Source of the DNA: an uncultured Bacteroidales bacterium
GTDB taxonomy: Bacteria; Bacteroidota; Bacteroidia; Bacteroidales; P3
Direction: 5' to 3'
Length of the DNA stretch: 14,340 nucleotides
Assembly: GCA_937910265.1 (NCBI GenBank)
Contig: CALEPD010000035.1
Span: forward strand, 1-14,340
A model generated the notes under the pieces. It was not told the origin of the DNA, searched no databases, and was given only the letters and a program-made list of their open reading frames with translations. Position 1 is the first letter of the stretch, and the number at the start of each line of letters is the position of its first letter. Below are positions 6,530 through 14,340 of the stretch, piece after piece. The translations under genes and the position numbers were made by a program.

Positions 6530-7190
6530 CCGACTTCGGAAAATACTGGACATCCTTCGCGAAGAATGCCCTTGGGACAAAGTCCAAACCATCGAGTCGC
6601 TCAGATACCTCACCATTGAAGAAGTGTTTGAACTGAGCGAGGCCATTCTTTCCACGCGACAAGACCCCGAGCAAGGCAATGAAGAGTTTTGCAAAGAGTT
6701 GGGAGACCTATTTATGCATTTGATTTTCTATAGTAAAATCGCACAAGACGAGGGGCGATTTACTGAGAGTGATGTATTTGACCGAATCAGCCACAAACTT
6801 GTAGCACGCCACCCTTTCATCGACTGGAGCCTCCACCCGGAAATAGGTATATCGACTCACTCGTCGCCAAGCCATGTCAAAGAAACCTGGGAACAGATAA
6901 AGATGCGTGAAGGCCGCCGCTCGGTACTTGAAGGCGTACCGGCCACACTGCCATCATTGCTGAAAGCCATACGCATGCAAGAAAAAGCAGAAGGCATTGG
7001 TTATGAAAGCGAAGACATTCTCTCTGACACGCCATTTTCCGATGAGGAAACTTTCGGAAAACATTTGTTCAATCTCATTAACACAGCCCGTAAGCAAGGC
7101 ATTAATGCCGACACAGCTCTGGCTCGCTATAATCAAAAATTCAAACATGAGATTGAGGATGTCGAATCTTCGCACAACATCCACAAATAG
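6501..7190 (+). CDS. mazG: MazG nucleoside triphosphate pyrophosphohydrolase with a degenerate second domain
   Basis: MazG is a cytosolic, metal-dependent enzyme that cleaves NTPs or dNTPs to NMP and pyrophosphate; in E. coli it lowers (p)ppGpp-linked responses. The N-terminal half is typical: LREECPWDKVQTIESLRYLTIEE, the EExxE metal motif (E40, E41, E44) and ELGD (E66, D69), then RHPFI and the linker VLEGVPATLPSLLKA (142-156). The C-terminal half is not: the usual EExxE helix of the second domain is absent, and where EFGDxLF is expected the sequence has TFGKHLF (K187). The 229-residue length is also short against about 260 for common two-domain MazG. The frame is continuous, so this looks like evolved loss rather than a sequencing break. 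The start codon lies inside the rel gene (29-bp overlap), implying translational coupling and shared expression of the alarmone enzyme and MazG. Confidence 0.93.
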   Translation: MESKTLDAYNRLRKILDILREECPWDKVQTIESLRYLTIEEVFELSEAILSTRQDPEQGNEEFCKELGDLFMHLIFYSKIAQDEGRFTESDVFDRISHKLVARHPFIDWSLHPEIGISTHSSPSHVKETWEQIKMREGRRSVLEGVPATLPSLLKAIRMQEKAEGIGYESEDILSDTPFSDEETFGKHLFNLINTARKQGINADTALARYNQKFKHEIEDVESSHNIHK

Positions 7191-7227
7191 AATTTCTTCT
7201 ATTTCCATTCGGGCAGTAAAATGCTAA

Positions 7228-7255
7228 AAATACAAAAAAATAACGTTTTGTATTT
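7228..7255 (+). terminator. Possible AT-rich terminator after mazG
   Basis: AAATACAAAA (7228-7237) and TTTTGTATTT (7246-7255) form a perfect 10-bp stem with an 8-base loop, followed by CATTTCTTT. The stem has only two G-C pairs, so its strength is doubtful. Its place, 38 bases after the mazG stop and upstream of the next promoter, suits a terminator. Confidence 0.45.
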
Positions 7256-7261
7256 CATTTC

Positions 7262-7292
7262 TTTACATTACCAATTAAAAAAAGTATCTTTG
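7262..7292 (+). promoter_or_regulatory. Bacteroidota-type promoter of the giant surface-protein gene
   Basis: TATCTTTG (7285-7292) is a full -7 match. TTTA (7262-7265), exactly 19 bases upstream, matches three of four bases of the -33 TTTG. Transcription should start near 7299, leaving a leader of about 100 bases that holds copy 2 of the 17-base element. Confidence 0.7.
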
Positions 7293-7317
7293 CATCGGAT
7301 TCTCACCAATCATATCG

Positions 7318-7334
7318 ATTGTAATATGCTGATA
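7318..7334 (+). repeat. Leader element, copy 2 (before the giant gene)
   Basis: ATTGTAATATGCTGATA differs from the recA leader element (2363-2379) only at base 10 (T for C). Here it lies 64 bases before the start codon, not directly against it. No known family is recognised. Confidence 0.5.
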
Positions 7335-7398
7335 ATCTGCATGTAAAAAACATTATATACTCGATAAATAATATAAAAACAATAAAAATCAATTAAAA

Positions 7399-10300
7399 AT
7401 GAGAAAAAACTTAACAATTTTGCTCATGTCGATGGCTCTGTTTCTATTGCCAAGCACCGTACATGCGCAAATCCAATGCGATGGGAGCGAATCGTGCAGC
7501 ATCACCATCGAAGGTGCAGACTCATATGGAGATGGCTGGGACAATGCCGCCATCCATATTTACCAGGACACAATCCTGCGTGGAACATTCACGGTTGAAA
7601 GCTCGACTAATACCGCTACTTTTCAGGTATGCCCTGATTCCATTCGGTTTTATTTCGTTGAAGCTGGATATCATTTCGCCAATGAAGTCAGTTTCACCAT
7701 TTATGCTGCCGACGGTAGTGTCATAGCGGACTATTCCACCTCATCAGGCCTGGCGGGCGGCACCCCGTTCCTTTCAACAATTGTAGAGTGCCCCTCATGC
7801 ATAGCTCCAGCATTGCTGACACTCAACTCTGTAACATCCAGCTCCGCCACAATTGCATGGCTTTTGTCCGACAATGCAACAGAATCATACTATCAAATAA
7901 CCACCGGTAACGTTAATGAACATAACTGGACATTGGTCAATGCCGACTCTATTACTGTAAATGGTCTTGATGCAAACACTACATACACCCTCTACATTTA
8001 CAGTGTGTGCGGTGCAGGCGATACCAGCATAACCACCTCATTGCAATTCAGGACACTCTGTGGAACAACCACACTACCATTCATAGAGGGGTTTGAATCC
8101 ACCACGGGCAATCTTCCCAACTGCTGGACTGCCTATGAATCGTATTCTACTTATTTCGAATCGTATCCCAATGTATCGTCGTACGATAGCTATGCACACA
8201 GCGGAAGCCACGCGCTCGTGCTATCGAACGAGGAAGACTGCTCCATTATCTCTCCAATCATACCCATACCTGGAAACGAAATTGATCTATGCTTCTGGGC
8301 AATGATAGAGAATCCCGATGGCGGTGAGCTTCAAATCGGATATGTTACTGAACCTGACACCTCTTCCGATTTCCATTTGGCAACAACTGTTGAGCTTACT
8401 GACAGTTACCAATACTACAATGTTCTGTTCGACAACATCAGCGAAACCGACACTGTTTATGTAGTATTCAGAACTGAGCAAACAACAACGATGTATGGAT
8501 ACGCCAACCACTATATCGACGATTTAACCATCCGTCAAGCACGTTCCTGTTATACTCCGCAGAACTTCAGAATAGCATCTGTTGAATCAACAGCTGTGAC
8601 CTTTACCTGGAGCGACAGCACCAACAGCCCTGAATACCAGATAGCTTATGGAACAACTGGATTTGACATCGACCTTATTGACGAGGACTCGATAATGACC
8701 AGTCAGGACACTACCATTACGATAGAAAACCTGAACAATGTGTTATATGATTTCTACATTCGGTCGAACTGTACCGAGGAACCGAGCTACTGGGTTGGAC
8801 CCATCAGCGCACAACCTGGCGTATACACCATGCCTGCAACAGGTATGGACACCATTTATACCTGCAACAATTTGATTACCGACGACGGTGGCATTAGCGG
8901 AAATTACAGTAGGGCTGCCAATGGAACACTTGTTGTGTATCCTGCCACCACCGACTCGATGGTACGCGTCTCGGGTATCGCCTACATCTCCGACTATTCC
9001 GACCAACTCCGCATATATGATGGAGCCGGAACCAACGGCACCTTGCTCTATCAAGGTCAAGGAGACTCCGTTGTAATCGACACATTGACCGCCACTACAG
9101 GACCCATAACCATTTGTTTTTCATCAGATGAATATTCGAACGAAGACCGAGGATTTGAGCTTCAAGTATCGTGCGTTGAGGCGCCCACATGCAAATATCC
9201 CCACAACAGCCGCGCAACAAACGTTGCCGTAAACTCCGCACAGGTTCAATGGGACGTTGTCGGTTCGGATGAATGGGATATACCCACCTCCTTCTCAGTT
9301 GAAGTTACTGAAACCGAAACCTCTACAACAGTGACCTACACTGTATCTGATTCATACATTTTTCTTACTGACCTTACTCCAGGCACACATTATATGGTGC
9401 ACATCCGCGGCAATTGCAGCGACATAACCGACAGCGTATCGTTGTACACACATTCGTTACCTTGTGCAACCTTCGATGCCAACAACAGCATTACCGTTGC
9501 GATAAACGACACTACCGACAACCTTGAATCGCAGAATCTTCCCGTCAATTATTATTACAACTACAGTATTTCCCAACAGATATATCTCGCAAGCGAATTG
9601 GACAGCGTTGATGTGATTACCGCCCTCGAATTCCATACACAAGGGATAAACGACACTACCCGTGAATGGGAGATCTATCTTGCCAACGTACCCAATACAA
9701 CTGTATCGGAATGGATTTACCCCAATAACTTGCAATTGGTATATGACGGACCTATCACCTCACCTGCCTATAGCTGGGTACGCTTCACCCTGACTGAACC
9801 ATTCTCGTACGATCCCACCCAGAATCTGCTGGTTATGATTTACGACAAAAGCGGAGATTATAGTGTGGATAATTACTTCAGCGTACACTCTATTGAACAC
9901 AGCAGCAGATACGTTACCAACGACGCAAGCCCATACAATGTCTCGAACATTGCCGGCGGTTCAAATTGCTCGGAGCGCAACAACATACGCTTTGTAAGCT
10001 CCAACTGTACTTCGTTGGAGACCTGTCTCGCCCCCAATGTAAACATTGTTTCGCTTGAAAACGATGCAATTGGTTTGGAATGGACTCCCGGCTATTTGGA
10101 AACTTCATGGCAAATAGCCTATCTGGCCGACGGCGATTCGACATGGACCATCGATGAATCGAGCACCTCATTAACAGACCACATCATCTACAACCTTCAG
10201 CCCAACACGCAATACAGCATCCGTGTTACAGCGCAATGTGACACCGATTCGGCTTCGGCAGTATTGAGTGCCAAAACACCTTGTTCTGGAATCAACACAT

Positions 10301-13300
10301 TCCCATTCATTGAATCATTCGACACTAACTTTACTGCCCCCAGTGAAGTGGGTTCTTCTGTAGAAGCCTGCTGGGGAAGAATTTCCAATCAAAACTACTA
10401 CATCTATCCAAATGTCACCGAAGAGGTAAGCCATAGTGGCGAATCGTCGCTTACATTCTCATCAGGAAGTTCTACATACAATTTCATCGTATTGCCTCCT
10501 ATGGATGAAGACATTACAACCCTCGAACTGCAATTCATGAACTATTGCTACGAATATTCCCTCTCATCACAAATCGTCGTAGGCGTGTTGACAGACCCGA
10601 ACGACCTCAACACCATGACCACAATCACAACACTGAGCCCAACCAACGCAGAAGAATGGGAAGCATTCCGCGTTCTGTTCACCGACTATATCGGAACAGG
10701 CAAGTCGATTGCCATCGGTTCGCAATACACCTCCTCGTCGTTCTACATCGACAACATCAGCATTGACTATATACAGTCTTGTACAACTCCAACCAATATC
10801 ACCGCCGACAGCATAACAACATCAACTGCCCTCATCAGCTGGACCGACACACTGTCGTCGTCGTTTGAAGTTGAATATGGATTGGCCGATTTCGGACACG
10901 GCAACGGCACCCGCATAGTTGCCAACGCCAACAGCATAATGCTGACAGGACTTCAGCACTCGTCAACATATGATGTTTATGTACGTTCGCTTTGCAGCAA
11001 TGGCGACACCAGCGGATGGTCGTTGGCAAGACGCTTTGAAACTGAGTGCGGAAACATTGACCAATTGCCTTACACCGAAGACTTTACTCAATACGAGGGC
11101 TACACCACTCCTCGTTGCTGGAATATCGAAGGTTCGGCATTTGTAACCACCTCAAATGATTATGTCAACAAGCTGTTCAGTATCGAGTCCAGCACATTTA
11201 CCGGATTGGGTACTGTTCATCTTCCCTCCATTGACAGCAGCATTGATATCAACGACATCCAGATTTCATTCTCGGCATGCGACATGTGGAGTTCGGGTTC
11301 TTCACTGGTAGTCGGCATAAGCGATGTTGCCTCATCAAACTACACCATGACCGCCCTCGACACCATAGTGTTGACAAGTGAAATGGTATTCCACGAAATC
11401 AATTTGTCGAACTATAGCGGAAACAACCGTATCATCACCTTCCAAAACGCCAGCACCGGCGACATGTTCTCAACTTGTGAAATCGACAATGTGGTAGTTG
11501 AGGCTATTCCCACCTGCGAAAGAGTATACGACATGACAGCATCCAACAATACAGCCACAACAGTAGAGTTGAGCTGGACTGACCCCAACCAAAGCAGTTC
11601 ATGGCTGGTTGAATACGGTCCGATGGGCTTTACTACCGGACAGGGAACCACTGTAACCGTAACCACATTACCCCACACTCTTACAGGATTGACCAATAAC
11701 ACCAACTACGAATACAATGTACGTCCCATCTGTTCGGCTACCGATACCGGAAGCTGGGCATATCAACGCAAAGCATTCTCCACAACTCAAATACCTGCAA
11801 CCATTCCTTACAGTTACGACTTTGAGACTGTGACTGAATGGAACAATTGGTCGACCAACAGCAACAACGGAGTCAATTGGTTCAGAGGAACTGCTGATGC
11901 CCAGTCAGGTACATCGAGTGCATATGTTTCGAACGATAACGGAATTACCATCGGTACCGATCAATACAATATAACCAATGCAGTCCTTTACCGCGATATA
12001 GACTTCGGAACCTCCGACAGCACATACATTTTGTCGTTCAACGCCCGTTCGGGAGGCAACAGTACCGATGCCACCAATGCAGGTTTGGTTGTATTGCTTG
12101 TTGACCCAAGCATTCCTGTCCAAGCATCGAACAACAGTGCAACCAGTCCATGGGGCAACATCGACAGTCTGTACCAATACATCCGTATCGGCTACACCGA
12201 CACTGCATGGAGCAGTTACAACGTTTCGATTGACAATGTCAGCGGTATACAGCGCTTGGTATTCTTCTGGTACAATTCATTCATGTTCAATTTCGTAGGA
12301 ACTCCGGGAGTTGTTGATGACATCAGCATACAGTACTCCGCCTGCCCGCGTCCGACCGGGCTCACAGCCAGCAACATCACCTCGAGCAGTGCTACACTAA
12401 GTTGGAACGGAGATGCAAACGCACAATATGAAATCGTCTATAACCAAGGAAGCAACAGCACAAACCAAACTGTTACATCCAACACCAACAGCATTGCCCT
12501 TTCGAACCTGACACCGGGCACCAGCTATTATGCCCAAGTTCGTAAAATATGCGGCAACGATACCAGCATTTACTCTGACGCCTACACATTCACAACCCTC
12601 TGCAACGAAAATGCCATCGATGAATATCCATTCGTTGAAAGATTCGAAAGCCCGCTTAACTGCTGGCAACAGGAATTTGTAAGCAACACCTTCGAATGGA
12701 CCATAGCGACGGGCAACAACAACCATAGTGTAACAACTCAAGCTTTCCAAGGCAACAGCAATGCCCTCTTTGCACCCTCTACCAGCGGCAGTATCATAAC
12801 AAAACTTATATCACCCGTTATGGACATCACCGTTTTAGACAGTGCATTCCTTGCCTTTGCCCACACACAGGAAAGCTGGTATGGCGATATCGACACCCTC
12901 GCAGTGTACTATCGTACCAGTGCCACTGCCGACTGGACCTATCTCGAATCATGGAGTGGAGACATCGCCACATGGCAAATAGACACCCTGTATCTCCCCA
13001 ACCCGAGCAGTACATACCAATTTGCTTTTGAAGGCCACAACAACTATGGTTACGGTGTAGCCATCGACAGTGTAGTGGTATTTGGAAGCGCTCCTTCATG
13101 CCATACTCCCGTAATAACTTTAGAAAACGTTGACTACGGCTCAATCGAGATTTCATGGATTGGTAGCGGCACTGCCTATGAGGTAGCCATCAAAGAAAAC
13201 ACTACGAGCCAATGGCCACAATCAACATTGATAAATACCAACACCCATACCTTCAACAACCTTTCGGCTGGCACGACATACCACATCCGTGTACGCCGCG

Positions 13301-14169
13301 ACTGCACCGCCGACTCGTTGGGATACTCAGATTGGAGCACCATCACTGTAACTACCGACAGTCTACCTTGCTTCGCACCCATCGACTTAGAAATAAGCAA
13401 TATCGGATATGGTACTGCTACAATCGATTGGACAGCCGGGGATGACGAAACAGAATGGATTGTAAATGTATTCCGTAGCGATGTCAATATATTCGATACC
13501 GTCACATCACATCCGTATACCATTGAAGGTCTTTTCGCCGGTATGGCCTACAACATAGCCGTACAGTCTGTATGCGGAAACGGAGCCTCCTATAGCGACT
13601 GGAGCGACACTTTGTCATTCACCACCAATATCTGTGAACCTGTCAGCGAAGTAAGCATTGAGGTAACCGACAACACCAATGCCACAGTTTCGTGGACATC
13701 AGCCGAAGGAACTGATTCATGGCAAATCAACTACGGTGAACTGGATTTCGTTGCCGATCAGGGAACACTTATTGAAGTTTCGACCAACCCCTACACCATT
13801 GAAAACCTCGCTTCGGGTTACTACGATTTATACATCCGCACCATCTGCGAAGAAAATGTATTCAGCGTATGGTCGCCCGTTGCTCAATTTGAAATTACCG
13901 GCGTAGGTATCGATGAAGCAGACAATATGAACATCAGCATTTACCCCAACCCAACCAACGGCAACACCACCATCAGTGTAAGCGGTGCCCAAGGCATGGT
14001 GAAGATTGATATCGTCGACATCAACGGCCGCGTAGTAATGAGCGAGACCATAACATGCAACAGTGAGTGCGTGAAGAAGATGAACGTCGACACTTTGGCA
14101 CAAGGTGCATACTTTGTACGCATAGCCGGAGAAGAGGTCAATATGGTCAAGAAACTCATCGTACGATAG
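7399..14169 (+). CDS. Giant multidomain cell-surface protein exported by T9SS (FN3/jelly-roll modules)
   Basis: This 2256-residue protein has an N-terminal signal peptide (residues 1-23, MRKNL, a hydrophobic core, VHA before Q24) and a C-terminal type A T9SS sorting domain (about 2171-2256), so it should cross the inner membrane by Sec and the outer membrane by T9SS and be displayed or released. Between them: an N-terminal beta domain with the SYGDGWD motif (42-48); ten fibronectin type III-like modules; five MAM/'choice-of-anchor J'-like modules; one CUB-like module (489-592); and one further beta module (about 690-872). No catalytic motif of a protease, glycosidase or nuclease was seen, so adhesion, matrix or scaffold work is most likely, but the ligand is unknown. 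ATG 7399 is chosen because it begins the signal peptide. The gene has its own promoter and terminator and appears monocistronic. The frame is open over 6.8 kb, so it is under selection as a protein. Confidence 0.93.
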   Translation: MRKNLTILLMSMALFLLPSTVHAQIQCDGSESCSITIEGADSYGDGWDNAAIHIYQDTILRGTFTVESSTNTATFQVCPDSIRFYFVEAGYHFANEVSFTIYAADGSVIADYSTSSGLAGGTPFLSTIVECPSCIAPALLTLNSVTSSSATIAWLLSDNATESYYQITTGNVNEHNWTLVNADSITVNGLDANTTYTLYIYSVCGAGDTSITTSLQFRTLCGTTTLPFIEGFESTTGNLPNCWTAYESYSTYFESYPNVSSYDSYAHSGSHALVLSNEEDCSIISPIIPIPGNEIDLCFWAMIENPDGGELQIGYVTEPDTSSDFHLATTVELTDSYQYYNVLFDNISETDTVYVVFRTEQTTTMYGYANHYIDDLTIRQARSCYTPQNFRIASVESTAVTFTWSDSTNSPEYQIAYGTTGFDIDLIDEDSIMTSQDTTITIENLNNVLYDFYIRSNCTEEPSYWVGPISAQPGVYTMPATGMDTIYTCNNLITDDGGISGNYSRAANGTLVVYPATTDSMVRVSGIAYISDYSDQLRIYDGAGTNGTLLYQGQGDSVVIDTLTATTGPITICFSSDEYSNEDRGFELQVSCVEAPTCKYPHNSRATNVAVNSAQVQWDVVGSDEWDIPTSFSVEVTETETSTTVTYTVSDSYIFLTDLTPGTHYMVHIRGNCSDITDSVSLYTHSLPCATFDANNSITVAINDTTDNLESQNLPVNYYYNYSISQQIYLASELDSVDVITALEFHTQGINDTTREWEIYLANVPNTTVSEWIYPNNLQLVYDGPITSPAYSWVRFTLTEPFSYDPTQNLLVMIYDKSGDYSVDNYFSVHSIEHSSRYVTNDASPYNVSNIAGGSNCSERNNIRFVSSNCTSLETCLAPNVNIVSLENDAIGLEWTPGYLETSWQIAYLADGDSTWTIDESSTSLTDHIIYNLQPNTQYSIRVTAQCDTDSASAVLSAKTPCSGINTFPFIESFDTNFTAPSEVGSSVEACWGRISNQNYYIYPNVTEEVSHSGESSLTFSSGSSTYNFIVLPPMDEDITTLELQFMNYCYEYSLSSQIVVGVLTDPNDLNTMTTITTLSPTNAEEWEAFRVLFTDYIGTGKSIAIGSQYTSSSFYIDNISIDYIQSCTTPTNITADSITTSTALISWTDTLSSSFEVEYGLADFGHGNGTRIVANANSIMLTGLQHSSTYDVYVRSLCSNGDTSGWSLARRFETECGNIDQLPYTEDFTQYEGYTTPRCWNIEGSAFVTTSNDYVNKLFSIESSTFTGLGTVHLPSIDSSIDINDIQISFSACDMWSSGSSLVVGISDVASSNYTMTALDTIVLTSEMVFHEINLSNYSGNNRIITFQNASTGDMFSTCEIDNVVVEAIPTCERVYDMTASNNTATTVELSWTDPNQSSSWLVEYGPMGFTTGQGTTVTVTTLPHTLTGLTNNTNYEYNVRPICSATDTGSWAYQRKAFSTTQIPATIPYSYDFETVTEWNNWSTNSNNGVNWFRGTADAQSGTSSAYVSNDNGITIGTDQYNITNAVLYRDIDFGTSDSTYILSFNARSGGNSTDATNAGLVVLLVDPSIPVQASNNSATSPWGNIDSLYQYIRIGYTDTAWSSYNVSIDNVSGIQRLVFFWYNSFMFNFVGTPGVVDDISIQYSACPRPTGLTASNITSSSATLSWNGDANAQYEIVYNQGSNSTNQTVTSNTNSIALSNLTPGTSYYAQVRKICGNDTSIYSDAYTFTTLCNENAIDEYPFVERFESPLNCWQQEFVSNTFEWTIATGNNNHSVTTQAFQGNSNALFAPSTSGSIITKLISPVMDITVLDSAFLAFAHTQESWYGDIDTLAVYYRTSATADWTYLESWSGDIATWQIDTLYLPNPSSTYQFAFEGHNNYGYGVAIDSVVVFGSAPSCHTPVITLENVDYGSIEISWIGSGTAYEVAIKENTTSQWPQSTLINTNTHTFNNLSAGTTYHIRVRRDCTADSLGYSDWSTITVTTDSLPCFAPIDLEISNIGYGTATIDWTAGDDETEWIVNVFRSDVNIFDTVTSHPYTIEGLFAGMAYNIAVQSVCGNGASYSDWSDTLSFTTNICEPVSEVSIEVTDNTNATVSWTSAEGTDSWQINYGELDFVADQGTLIEVSTNPYTIENLASGYYDLYIRTICEENVFSVWSPVAQFEITGVGIDEADNMNISIYPNPTNGNTTISVSGAQGMVKIDIVDINGRVVMSETITCNSECVKKMNVDTLAQGAYFVRIAGEEVNMVKKLIVR
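7798..13908 (+). repeat. Diverged module array inside the giant protein
   Basis: Cysteine-bounded modules follow each other. FN3-like modules lie at about residues 134-220, 384-478, 597-689, 876-962, 1128-1217, 1373-1463, 1649-1735, 1901-1991, 1991-2078 and 2079-2170. They open like 'C..P..l....', contain a W before the mid-strand and a late 'L.pgt.Y...vr..C'. Five MAM/anchor-J-like modules (about 222-384, 962-1128, 1217-1373, 1465-1649, 1735-1901) open with PF/PY-x-E/D-x-F, most reach a CW, and most close with a stretch such as YIDDLTI or FYIDNISI. From 876 to 1901 the two types alternate strictly. The copies differ widely in sequence, so the array is old and no long DNA-level tandem repeat is evident. 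Confidence 0.85.
13906..14166 (+). other. T9SS type A C-terminal sorting domain
   Basis: Residues of about 2171-2256 carry the family pattern: IYPNPTNG (2181-2188), a strand ending in VKIDIVDINGRVV, then LAQGAYFVRIAG and the final KKLIVR. In known T9SS substrates this domain directs passage through the outer membrane and is cut off when the protein is attached to A-LPS or released. The required T9SS machinery is not in this window. Confidence 0.92.
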
Positions 14170-14217
14170 TTGATTTCACAACAAAAGGAAGGGCTTACGC
14201 CCAACCTCACATGAAGC

Positions 14218-14248
14218 AAGAAGTGCCACCTCAATGGTGGCACTTCTT
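14218..14248 (+). terminator. Strong hairpin terminator after the giant gene
   Basis: AAGAAGTGCCACC (14218-14230) and GGTGGCACTTCTT (14236-14248) are a perfect 13-bp stem with a 5-base loop, 48 bases after the stop codon. The T-rich 3' arm (CTTCTTATTAT) provides a partial U-tract. It is symmetrical enough to work in both directions. Confidence 0.85.
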
Positions 14249-14298
14249 ATTATGTAAAAGAGAATTCCCGAACATGGGTAACCACAAATACGAAACAT

Positions 14299-14340
14299 AT
14301 GGCAAAATACAAGAAACTCGGGTCAGTCACTCTATTTGAC
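14299..14340 (+). CDS. Possible start of a further gene (partial, unknown)
   Basis: ATG 14299 opens a frame of 14 codons to the window edge (MAKYKKLGSVTLFD). It follows a terminator, and its lysine-rich opening is plausible for a real gene. An overlapping frame from ATG 14274 closes at TGA 14337-14339. No consensus promoter was found between 14249 and 14298. The product cannot be identified from 14 residues. Confidence 0.35.
   Translation, partial: MAKYKKLGSVTLFD

Noticed and set aside
7798..13908. Recent tandem duplication or recombination hotspot in the giant gene
   Set aside because: The modules resemble each other as proteins but show no long near-identical DNA repeats, so there is no sign of recent copying.
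14191..14206. GGGC-TTAC-GCCC mini-hairpin after the giant gene as a separate regulatory site
   Set aside because: A four-base-pair stem is expected by chance, and a far stronger terminator lies a few bases downstream.
1..14340. CRISPR array, toxin-antitoxin pair, restriction system or prophage
   Set aside because: No regularly spaced repeats, no small toxin/antitoxin-like pair between rel and mazG, and no nuclease, methylase, integrase or phage structural motif were seen in any frame.

Overview
The window reads as chromosomal DNA of a Bacteroidota bacterium, most likely order Bacteroidales. Three signs support this: a 2256-residue secreted protein ending in a type A type IX secretion (T9SS) sorting domain, promoters of the Bacteroidota form TTTG-N19-TAnnTTTG, and start codons without clear Shine-Dalgarno sequences. 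No tRNA, rRNA, CRISPR array, insertion sequence or phage gene was seen.

Layout. Bases 1-128 may hold the last 41 codons of an outer-membrane-type protein. Bases 316-706 hold a PadR-type regulator that looks frameshifted, followed by a clear terminator (753-777). A consensus promoter (864-894) leads into a PLP-dependent class I aminotransferase (970-2172). A second consensus promoter (2295-2325), overlapped by a perfect 13-bp inverted repeat, drives recA (2382-3422). Next come a predicted secreted or outer-membrane protein of unknown function (3525-4292), a bifunctional Rel/SpoT (p)ppGpp synthetase-hydrolase (4319-6529) and mazG (6501-7190). These three are tightly spaced, and mazG overlaps rel by 29 bp, so they probably form a stringent-response transcription unit. 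A third promoter (7262-7292) precedes the giant modular surface protein (7399-14169), which is closed by a strong hairpin terminator (14218-14248). A possible new reading frame opens at 14299 and runs off the window.

Most of the window is core housekeeping (amino-acid metabolism, recombination, stringent response) beside one lineage-specific surface protein. I did not find a convincing undescribed multi-gene system. The points most worth a second look are non-coding: the dyad over the recA promoter, a 17-base element shared (16/17) by the recA and giant-gene leaders, and paired alternative hairpins before 3525. Among the proteins, the MazG whose second catalytic domain has lost its metal-binding residues and the decayed padR stand out.
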